Positions 34,601-46,600 of a DNA stretch of 64,000 nucleotides are shown piece after piece; positions within the stretch are counted from its first letter, which is position 1; the number at the start of each line of letters is the position of its first letter. The DNA lies in NCBI GenBank assembly GCA_963971405.1, contig OZ020488.1:31267089-31331088 (forward strand). Reading direction: 5' to 3'. The notes below the pieces were generated by a model. The model made no database searches. It worked only from the letters and a program-made list of their open reading frames with translations, and was not told the origin of the DNA. Source of the stretch: Psococerastis gibbosa. Its lineage: Eukaryota; Arthropoda; Insecta; Psocodea; Psocidae. The position numbers and the translations under genes are program-made.

Positions 34601-37600
34601 TACCACGTTCGGGCGTTGGATAAGGTAAAGTAAAGTAATTGAATGCTAAATAGTGAATCCGATATTGTTAGCAGCGATAATAAACAAGGGAAGCGAAGCT
34701 CTACTGGTTATAATATGAAATTCAAAACGATTTCTATTGTAAAACTCGAGTGTGAACGGTAGTGAATGTGACTTGCATTGTATTTTGCATTCCATTTTAG
34801 GGCCGATCGTACTTGTGTTTTGCATTGTGATAAATTCCCTCGATTATGGCTATTACCTGTTCTCTTCAGGCTGAGCTCCTGTCTATCGTATTTATTTTCA
34901 GCTCTTATCCCATCAAGTGCCCCCACAGTCTAACGCTCTCTCTTGGTTGTTGAAAAGGTCATGATATCTTAATTGGCTCAAGGCGCACCTTTGCGGTAGG
35001 CGTCGTCTGTGCTATAATGGGTCTTTAGGGGGCAGTTAGCCAGCAGTTACTTTGACGTGGGAAGCAGAGAGGCATTCTGTCTAACGGGCCCAGTGGTTTT
35101 GGTCTTAGATTATCTAACTACTAAGTTTAAGCCTAAACCTTTTCCTTTTAGCGGCATGACTACAAAGTTTGGACCCCGTGACAGGCTTTAAAAATACAAG
35201 TTGTGCACACTTCTAAAGTTAATTGCGGTCTTTGGGGACTTGCACAATCTCTTTCGGCTTCCTTGTATCATGAATTCATTGGGTGGTTGAGCACGGGCTC
35301 TAGCGTGGTCCAGTCAAATTCTGAAAAAAAGCTAAAACCCGGATAAAATTCTTTCAGTTATAATTCTCACATTCACTTTGTTGTAATTCGTCATAGTAAG
35401 TAAAATAAAATAACTTTGTCAAATATTACTAAAATATATTAAAGGCGACCAGTTTCGACACAAGGCCATCCTTAGGCTAGTGGGGTAATATTAAGAGTGA
35501 TGCTGTAATTATAATTAGGGTACACCCTCCAATAAAAATTACATATCTGTAGGTAGATCTTTTCGGAATTTCACCCAGATAAAAAAAGTACATTATCCCT
35601 AGCATCCCTGTGAATTTTGTCCAGGTTAAGAGTGTAGGAAATTGGCAGCCCGAAACTTAGTACTCTTTATTTTTTATTTAATTAACTAAGCAAGTTATTA
35701 AAGATTTGGCTCATTTAAGTTGTAGAACACTACTTCATGCATGATATAATAAGGTATTTTTAGCTTTCGAAATTGTAGTTTTTTTTATAAAATCGATTAT
35801 ACGTGAAAAGTTGTTGTTTATAAAATATTATCATGTTTATGAAAAAACTACAATTTCAAAAATTAAAAATATCTTATTATATGATGCATGAAGTAGTCTT
35901 CTACAACTTTAATAAGCGAAATCTTTAATAACATACTTAGTTAATTAAATAAAAAGTATTAAATTTCGAGCTGCCAATTTTCTACGGGCTGTACACTCTT
36001 ATTAACGCCGATTTGTTTTGGTCCATGTACAGTAGGTTTGGAAAAGTGTGTTATTTACGAGAGAAGATCTTTCAGAGAAACATGTTTCCATAGTATTGTT
36101 TAAAATGAAATGTGGAAGGAGAGAATGGATGTAAGCATGGAAGTGAAATGTGGCTCCAGACATGACTCATATTTTTGCATGACCGGCTGCATATTTCACA
36201 CGACTGAGCTTACCTCCTTCCTGCGTATGCTTACAATATTTTATGCGAACTGTTGCCGAGGAATCAGTCTCCGCCAACTCTTGGCAATTGTTTTTCCATA
36301 TGATTAATGCACATTTTCTAATGTTCTTTTTCATTTCTTTACTTCCAGTAAAGAGCCGGGAGTGCAAAGTTACATTGGGAACATGCTGTTCAGTTTCCCC
36401 GTTTCCGAAGTAGACTTTTACCTGCCCCAGTTAGTTTGCATGTACCTGTCGATGCCTGATGTCGCGGAAGTGATTCACCCATACCTGGTGCACCGGTGTC
36501 GAGTTTCAACTAATTTTGCCATAAAGTGCGCGTGGCTGCTGGACGCGTATAGTGCCGACTCACAGTTGCCGTCCAAACGGAAGTCGCACGGCGCCAAACT
36601 TCGGACCAAGATCCTGTCGGACCAGTTGCGGCCCCGGGGCCGGCCCGAGGATCCTGCCCCTGCCCCGCCCCCACCCCCTTTCCCTGTGCAACTGCTCACG
36701 TCGCAGACTGCAAAAACTCATCATCGCTCCAAATCGGACGCTTCTGGGCTCATCCAGAGCAACCAGGCCAAGAAAATTACTACTTTCGGTAAGTTCGTTT
36801 TTATTGAAGTTGTACTTCTTTACGATCGACAGTGAATTTTGAGGATGCGCGCGCAGCTGTAACACCAATATTTCACAGAATGAGGCTGCCAACAAAATAG
36901 AAATAGAACCTCGATATTAGTCGCGCATGTTGGTACACTCGTCACCTCTGATCATTGCTTTCTGGACAGGTATTGTCATCCGCCATTTTGTATCCGGGTT
37001 TTAGTGTATTTATCGACATGTTTCTAGTTTTTATGTGCTAATAAATTATATTCAGTAGTGGTTTAAATTGAATATTTTGATTGATATTATTTACTATTCG
37101 TGAATATTGTTGTTTGCCATTACTAACCAGTTGAAAATGGCCAATTGGTGTTAATCAATGTCGATGTTGAATTAAAAGCTGGAAATTGCCATGCACCATA
37201 AAGATTTTGTCTAAATCTGTGGTAAATTTCAGCTCAATTCATAGGCTAAGCCACACAAGTGTTATTTCAAACCCTCCCTTCGCATTTCCTTTGAGCTTGC
37301 CTCTCCACATATTGGCGGGCAAGCAGAATCTGTTTACCGTTAGTAATGTAACTCCTACGCTTTAATAGTTTCTTCCTCGTACGTAGTGACATTTACGAGG
37401 GAGGACAGTTGTCGTTACGACAGCAGCTGTCGGAGTGTCACGACCGTCTGACACACGTGAGTGTTACCAAGGGCGATTGACTCAGCTCGGGAAGCCCGCC
37501 GGGCAAGTCAACAGCAGTGTGGTCATCGCTAACTGGCGTGCTCTCTGTAATTTTGAAATGGGGATGGAAGCTTGCTCTGTCAGTGACTTGTATCTGTACA

Positions 37601-40600
37601 TAAATATTTAAATAATAGCCAGGCCCAGTCAGCGATAATAAGAAAATTACGTCAGATCCGATATAATCTTATTCCACTATAGAAGTTATACACGTATTAT
37701 TGTCATGGTGGTTGTGGAGTCATTAGACGGTGTTCCAGTTTTGAATTTAGTTGTCAAGTTTTGCTTCCGTCAGCAAGATTCCCCGATTTGCAAAGCAAAT
37801 GTGTTTTTCCGAGTTTTCCCGCTTAATGACCGACCACATCGGTGACTTTTGCTTTTGCATCTTTTATTATCAGTGTCTTACTTCTCTTAGACTTCCGCCC
37901 AACGATACAACAGGAGGAGGGGGAGTTGGGGTCATAACTAAAATCTATTAAATTGAAGGTTGCATCTAAATAATGGCTTAATTAGCAACTATTAAGTTCT
38001 ATGAAGTCCTCTCTTCCCTTTGAAGTGGGCAACCCGCTTTACATGCTATCCAAGGCATGACCACATAATCTAGCAACATGCGATGCAACTAGAATCAACA
38101 AACATGTGTGTGTCATTACTTCTCTTTGGCTTGAGTTTCACTTTGCTCGGGTCTTCATTGCAGAAGTCTCCAAAAATAGTTTAATACATTTTCGGAGTTC
38201 AAAGGAATGATCAGCAGCTTTATAAATAGCAAATTGCAAAATTGAACACAAAAACTTTTGTTTTGTTTTTCCATCGCCTGTTTTCAGCATTTCTGTTTTT
38301 TTAAGCAACGCTGTAAGCCTGGCTGGGGAAGTGAGTGTGTTTCTTAACTTAAGACACCCTAAGAGCAGACTCCTTCACCTCAGGGAGAAGGGAAGTTGAC
38401 TGACCTCCTGATTATTGTGGATTCCGAACCACTTGGGGAACATAGTAAAGTCACATAATGAATTCGGACTCCATGTGCAGTTAGACTGACTGGCAGTCTC
38501 AGTGCGTTACCATATCTCACCATGTTCCACTGCCAACGCTGTGCACACTGCCAAGTTCGCTGCAATTTTGAACAGGCTCTGTTCTGTTAGATTCAACTAG
38601 GTATGGCCGTTGGCGAACACGAAACTAGTTCCCTTTGTTGAGAGTATAGGCCTACGGTACATCTGTTGATCTGTAGATAAATAAAGATAATTCCCCATTT
38701 GAACCAAATGACCAAATTGCTTAACAGGGCCACTCAGCAGGATCTGCTTTATATTCAATTCACAGGGTCGTAACTCTATAGAATTCACTGACATACAGTA
38801 GGTAGCTGCCGAACTTAATTTGGCTTCCTACATATAACTTCCCTCTGTATTGTATTGCTGGATTGAATGCTTACGTTCATTGACATCATTTTTTTAAAAA
38901 TCCGTTCTATCATTTCCAGTTCACGATTTCATTGCTACCAATAGTACAGATTTGCATTTTATTGGACTTCTAGGTCTGTTTGCAAATAAATGCTGATTTA
39001 AGTAATTTATTTCGCTGATTTGAAGCACCAAAAGAGAGACTACGGTGCATTATTACGGGTTAATATTATTTTTCCTTTGATTCAGAAATTTTTTTTAGCA
39101 CTGACTACTTAGCTTACAAGTAATCAAATCTCATCAGTTAAACCAATACAATACAAATACGAAACATCTTTAATTTCCGCAAAAAAATATTTACAAAATT
39201 GATTGCCGATGCTGCAGGGCAACTAGCTGCTTTATTTGCTGACGCCTGGCGGTGATTACGTTCTGTACTAAGAGGATGTGGAACGGAGAAAATTGGCACC
39301 CCATCTGATGTTTTTATTAATTTCTATTTTTTATTAAATTTACTTAGTAAGGTATATTACAAATTTAGTTTATTCAAGTGGTAGAAGACTATTTTGTACG
39401 CCATATTTTAAGGTAATTCTAGGTAGAGCAGTTCTTCCATAAAAGTTACTGGGAACTGAAAATCCTCCTAATAAAGTTCATGGAAAAAATACAGCAGAAG
39501 CAATTAAAACTACTAAAATATATAATATGATGTACGTGAAATGGTCTTAAGAGGGTGTTTACAATAAAATTACAATACGATACAATACAATACAATCAAT
39601 TATATTATCAGAGAGTTTGGTTTTCGAAGTATGGTTAGACAGAGAGGTTAGAGGTTATGGTCATCAACAACTTAATTATACTAAACTTTTAATAACTGGC
39701 TAAGTAAATCAAGTAAAAAATATTAAGCATCGGATTTTGGGGTGCCAGTATTCTATACTCTATATCTTCTTAATTGTGTATAAAAATCAGAAAATTAATC
39801 TGCCCTTTTAAAGTCAACCGTGTTTACGCCAATATTCTGCAGAAGACAGGGAAATATAGCTGGATGACAGGCAAAAAGAAGGGAGGGGGGGGGGGTGAAA
39901 CAGGTAGTCATTTGTCATGTCCCATGTCCACCTACGCGATAGGCTAAAGGTCATAAGATTAGCTAAAACACCGGTATTCTTTTCTCTTGTGACGGTCACT
40001 TATATTCCGTGGTATTTTGCTTTTCCAATATCCTGACAGTGTCACACCTACGTGTGTGTGTGAGTTTAAATTGCTGTGGCTTATGCCGTTGCCTGACTTT
40101 TCCATTTCACTTATACTGTATGCCCAATTTACTCGTAACCCTTGAGTCTAATCGATGTTATGTTATTTTTTTATTATTTATTTTTGTATATTGTTTCCAT
40201 CTTTCACTTAAAACACACTTCTTCTTTTTCTTCTTTACCTACCTTATTGGTACCTCCTTCAGGGTGTCAAAAGGCTCTACATTTATACGTAACACAATCT
40301 CTGTCTATCGTATTTTTGCTTGGGCATGGGTTCAAATAGGAAACATCCATAGCGCCATACTTGTGATATCTACTATGTACACGGTCATTGAGGCCATCGA
40401 ACATAGCAGCATATTGGATGTACAATTTTTCCAAATCGCTAATCGCTAAGACCCCTAATCGCGTGCTTCTTCCTGTTCATTTTAATATTAAAATTCTGTG
40501 GATCATTTACCACGGGGTCGAGGTCAGTGGCAGTTTTAATGGCCGAAGCGAGGGTGCATGAAAAGTGAAAACACAATAGAATTCGTTGCTACAAAAGAAG

Positions 40601-43600
40601 ATTCATTTTGGTAAATGCCAAAGCTACATAAGATCCCATTTGATTTATGTAGGTGCGCTTTGTAAAGAATGACAACTCGATTAGAAAAGATATTTTTGCA
40701 GGTTTAAATTGAAAAAAAAAATGCCTTAATGATGTAAGAGTTCAGTTTGCACCTATAATGAACAATGCAATGCCTATCAGAATAAAATGGAAACCTTTCT
40801 ATATGGATGTGTAATTTTTTCAAAGTACTCAACTATAAACATATAAAATGTTTTGTTTATGGCAATGATTCAGCCTCGGATATTAAGGAATGAGTTTTGT
40901 TAAAGCCGAGCATGTTAAAGAACGTGCGGCTCAAGATAGTAGGTCGAGGAAAATCAACGTGTGTCAGGCAAAAAGAGGCTTCAATAATGTCGCACGTAAG
41001 GCTGTTGGTTGACCTTAAAAAGGTTAGTAGAGCAAGTGCATGTTTCATGATCCACGATAAATTGCTGATTTTTTAAGCGGTTTTATCTCTTCAACCCACT
41101 AGTCACGCTTTTGTTAACTAGACGTATCTTAATTTTTGACCTTCCCCACTTTAGGAGTAGTTAGATGAAATGGGTCAGGATGTCTGGAAGCTCATTTGTT
41201 GAATTGGGTGTCTGTTTCTGGTTGTGGAGGAAAAAGGGAATTTTATGGAGTTGTGCACCAAACTTGGCGTATTGTATAGTGAGTGTTACTGAATAGGAAG
41301 TCGTTAGCATGTTATGGTACGTTGCAAACAATTATTGATGCAGAAGTCCATACATTTACCTATTTAAGCATATAAAATGTCCGTAAAAATACAGCAGTCG
41401 AGTGTCAGTTTCAGTCAGGATAAGAAAAGCTACATATATGACGTTCGAAATTTTCGGTTTTAGGATTTCAACGGATTTACGCGGTCCCATCCCTCTTTAT
41501 AGTTTGGTATTGGGTCTGCAAAATAATAAAAGAAAGACTCAATTTTCATTTTGAAAACAAATGACTAATATAAAATTTTTATGGGACACCATTCCGTCTA
41601 TGTTTCTTAACTTCTGGTTTAGATTTAGGTGTTAACTAGAGTAACAATACCCATATAAATTTTTGAAAAAAAAAAAAACTAACTGAGGGTGTTGGCTGTG
41701 TCACATACCTTAGGTAATGTACTGTTCGCCCAGAAAAGTTTGCAAATGCACAATAGATTTACCCGTAATGGCCTTCCCAAGTCCCGCCTCTCCATGCAAA
41801 AATCCTATGCTGCATTTTCAAATCAGATAGAACTACTTTGCATGTGTTTGTATACACAAAACTTATGGGGTTCCATTCCCAATTTAATGCATTAAGGTCA
41901 CAAGTGGACATTGCTTATTTATTAAGCTAAAATTGACAATCTCTGTTGCACTTTCTAGGAATTTGCTACTCCAATGTCAAAATTAAAATTAAATTTTTTT
42001 GAATGTTAGTTAATTGTCATCAACTACTGTAGCACCGTTAGTGGAACGGTTTTAGGGTCATCATAGAACAAAATCAAAGCAATATTTATTGCTATAAATA
42101 ATATTAGTGCGTTTCTTGAATATGAGAAATTTATAAAATTGTCTTCTTACTACACTGTATTATGAAATGGATCAACTTGAAAGTAGACAGTTAACTTCGA
42201 CGTTAAGAGCATTCAGATCACAGAAAAGAGTGGTAAGTCTTCCTAAAGGAAGCAGACCTAGTAAGAGGAAGATGGATGGCCAAAGCAGTGAAACTGAAGC
42301 AACATTTCCGCATAAACTGTTTGGTAAGGCAAGCATTTCACTAGCAGGCCCAAATGATGATCTTAAACCTTTGCGAATTATTTAAGGAAGTGGGGTAAAG
42401 TTGAAAGTTATATCAGTGATTTATTGCCAGATATTTTTTTTTTTTTTTTTTACCTTCGTGGGGCCTACTCGTTTGAGTTCCTATAAGCGTCGACCTAGAA
42501 GGTCTTTTGCTTCCACGTTTGCCGTCTACGCCCATCTTATAACACCAGTCTTTTTGATAAATTCTAGTGTTTTTGTGATGGGATTAGATCGGATGGTTTC
42601 CTCTTCAGACCTAGGGTGGCCAAGAGTTTGGTATCGAGTTTTTCCCAGCGCTTCACATTCAAAGAGAATGTGTTCAGCTGTTTCTTCTTCAACTTCACAC
42701 AGTCTGCATCTACTGTAGTTTTTCACGCCAACCCTATGCATGTGTTTGTTGAAGTGGCCGTGGCCCGTAAGCGTGCCAACCACCCTTCTAGCTTGCTCTC
42801 TACTTAAAGAGAGAAGCTGATCGGTGGGCTTTTTACTAGGACCCGGAATAACCTTCTTAGCAAATCTGCTTTCCGGGACTTTCTTCCATTCCTCTGCAGT
42901 TTTTCTCTGCACCCATTTTTGTACAGAAGTACGGGCCTGGCAATAAGCCATCCCATACTTAGGTTCTGCACCAATGAATGGCGTTTCTGCACCTTTTCGA
43001 GCCAGCTCGTCGGCTCTTTCATTCCCATCAAAGTTCGAGTGAGCCGGGACCCAAATCAGCGAGACTGAGTTTTCCCGACACACCTTTATTAGGAGGTTGA
43101 TGCAGTGCCACACCATTTTTGATGTGATCTTTATAGCCTCCACAGCCTTAATCGCTGCCTGCGAGTCTGTATAGATAATAATGGTTTTGCCCTTGCTTTC
43201 CATTTCCATACACTCCTCTAGGCATTTTATAATGGCCCCTACCTCAGCCTGAAAGACTGTAGCATATTTGCCGAGGCTTAGGACTATGGATTTGTCTACA
43301 GTTTCCCCATAGACTCCTCCTCCAGCCCCATTTTCCATTTTCGACCCATCTGTATACCAGACTAGGTCATTGTCCCCTGTTTGATGTTCTTCAGCATTCC
43401 ATTCTTTTCTAGCTGGAATTCTAGTGTTAAATGGTTTGCTGAATGAGAGCAGGGGTGTCATTCGGTCTGACGGCATTAAAAGCGTGTCTTCCGATATGCT
43501 TTTAGTAATATTGGAGTGGCCTGACCTATTGCCAGATATGGTTAAATTCTGATATAACAGTCAAGGAGTCCGTCTAAGTATAAAATCAACAAAAATATAA

Positions 43601-46600
43601 AGGAAAAAAGACGTCAAGAATACTACGCGATCTCGACGAATGTGATGAAAGTATGATAAGGATATTATGTATATTCATCCTAGAATGATTGCTGATTGTT
43701 AAGCTTGGACACCCTACGACAAGAAATATTAGAGCTTGATGGTCATTACCAAATGCCCAAGGAGAACCTCCGCGTATTTATAACTATAGACGTCTTCATT
43801 CTTCATTTCAGGTAAATTAACAATCTGTACTCTGTAGTTACCATATATGAAAAGTAGTTCCGAGAGAAATGAATTTCAATTTGCTAGTATTCGTATTTTG
43901 GTCTGATAGATACAATATTTCAAAAGACTTCTCCATAATATAAAGAAATCAATGTAATCAATTAGTACTCACATCAGAACTTATTGTGAAAATATTTTTC
44001 TTTGTAAAGTTATAGCCTACGTACTGTAATAAAATAAATAAACACAACCAGAGGTACAATGTTTCAAAAGACTTCTCCATAATATAAAGAAATCAATGTA
44101 ATCAATTAGTACTCACATCAGAACTTATTGTGAAAATATTTTTCTTTGTAAAGTTATACGTACGGTAATAAAATAAATAAACACAACCAGTTTCGGCTCA
44201 CGCCATCGTCAAGTTGCTCAAGACTATTATGTATACACGCATCAGAAGTGCAGCAGAAACAAAGCAGTCACAATTTCAATACTTCGCAGATTTAAGAAGC
44301 TTAACAAAAAACAACGTCTTGGTCGAGTCGCCACGCACCGGTTCTTGGCGTTATTGGTATTTACAACGAATCCTGAACGCCAGGTCTGAAGGAAAGCGCA
44401 TTGTATACCTTGATGAGACCCTCATTGGTATGATACACAGAAACTCTTTTCTGTGGCCTGAACGCTCTTAAGTTAACTGTCTACTTTCAAGTTGATCCAT
44501 TTTATAATACAGTATAGTAAGAACAAAATGTTATAAAATTCAAGAAACACACCAATAATATTTATAACAATAAATATTGCTTTGAGTTTGTTCTATGATG
44601 ACCCTAAAACCGTTCCACTAACGGTGCTACAGTAGTTGAAGACAATTAATTAACATTCAGAAAATTTTAATTTTAATTTTGACATTGGAGCAGTAAATTC
44701 GTAAAAAGTGCAACAAATCGGCAATTTTAGCTAAATAAATAAGCAATGTCCACTTGTGACCTTAATGCATTAAATTTGGAAAGTAACCTCCATAAGTTTT
44801 GTGTATACAAACACATGCAAAGTATTTCTCTCTGATTTGAAAATGCAGCATAGGATTTTTGGATAGAGAGGTAGGCTTGGGCAGGCATTGAGGGAGAATC
44901 TATTGTGCATTTGCAAACTTTTCTGGACGAACAGTACAGTATATCCGCATTGCATTGCCCGTTGGCCGTTGTGGATAATGGACTCGTTCCATCGAGGAAT
45001 CCAATGTTTTAGGATAGGGAATGTCGAGGAAACCGAAAACCCGTAGGACATTTATTTACTATGGGTCGTCGGAGCCACTCATATTTCCTATTAGGCTCTA
45101 ATTGTAGATAAATAATAGAGCGTGTGCTGATTCACTCGCACTGGTTCTCTCTAGTTTCATACAGGGGAGATGGGACAAATAATATTTTTTTCATGCATTC
45201 CTTCGCAGCTGTTCTTTTTTATTATTAAAGAAATATTTCAAAACTATAATATTTTACCGACTGTTTTCTTAGTTTTAGTTGGGACAGTATTTACCAACCA
45301 ACCAGTTATATTGCATATTTAGAATTTTTAGAATAATACAATATTTTGGTAACCCCGTTACCAAAATATTGTATTGTAACCCCGTTAAGACTGCATGATA
45401 ATAGCAGAAATACCTTTCCAGCCAGGTCTTGTAAACGGCTTCTGAAATCGGTACGTGTGCATGTTTCATGTTTGTGGACACTTTCTTCTCGACACTGCCC
45501 GTCTTGTTTGCGACTGGAGTAGGGCCTATATTCAGTAGATATGAGCAATAATTTCACGGCTATTAGGTGCTGACTATATATACAGTCTGCAGTACCTGCA
45601 CTAGAAACAGGTTATCAGCCTGATTATGGTATCGGGAAAATAACAAGGAACTGAGGCAAGCACGAGTTGTCTGGAGAGCGGCATTATGTTCATATGAGTG
45701 AGCAGATAATAATCAAGTTGGCCCCGGAGACTGCGTCGGTAACCGATCCAGTTCCATCACGACCGCTGCAACGGCAATGGACCATGACTTCCGTTACAAT
45801 ATTTCAATTCACTGAGACAAGTTCGGAAATAAGTCTTTTGTTTCCAAATAGTGAAACGACTGAGAGAGAGACACAATATTATATAAAAATCTGGACAATG
45901 CGGGATTCATATTTATGTCCAGAGCATATTGCCTCTTCAACCCATATCAATTTAATTCTAAAAATAGAGACATAGTACCATTGATTAATTTAAACTAAGT
46001 AGACACAACGAATGTCGACACAAAAATGTATAGAAATTTTAATGTGCTTGCTGTTGGCAACATTATTACACAGAAAGTTGATCTGGGTTGAGGGTAATTT
46101 GTTGAAAGCGGGAAAGGGAGTGACAGAGATTTAAAAGCGAGGAAGGGCGGAGGGCTCCATGGCACATTTGGCTGACGGCCAGGGGGAAATAATTGGGGGA
46201 GAAAGATACATTTGAGAGGATGACCTCATTTTACTCGATTACGGCTAATGCTTTCTGAAAGGTTAGGTGGTTAACAAGGTCTGTTCACCCGCATTAGTTG
46301 TCTGTTTTGTTACTTTTTTAAGAGGCAATCTTCAATTATTCATACACACGTTAGTATGGCCCGTTACCCATAGCTACTATCTTTTTTTCTTTTTCTGGTT
46401 TGATTATACGGGCTTCGATTTCTCATTGACAACTCCCGCATGCATATGTTCAAAAGGTAAAATAAATCGTGGCAGGAGCCACATACATATTTACATATTC
46501 TATCATTCATTATCCTACTTTACACCTAAAAACATGAGGAAAAAAAAGGATTGACCCTCCCGTATCAATGTCGAACGCAAATTGAGTCCAACGGATGTGC

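Larger units (their letters stand above)
41722..44934. mobile_element. DNA transposon with about 500-bp terminal inverted repeats, Tc1/mariner-IS630-like
   Basis: Left arm 41722-42230 and right arm 44444-44934 are inverted copies with scattered mismatches and one small indel near 42196. Ends are CTGTTCG...CGAACAG, with TA on each side (41720-41721, 44935-44936). Between them are a transposase fragment, a 140-bp tandem duplication and a nested non-LTR retrotransposon (42435-43526). The TA duplication and DET motif suggest the IS630/Tc1/mariner superfamily. Confidence 0.75.

Noticed and set aside
36789-36835. Extension of the PI4KB exon 3 open frame past the donor
   Set aside because: A canonical GTAAGT donor and in-phase continuation at 58508 favour splicing.
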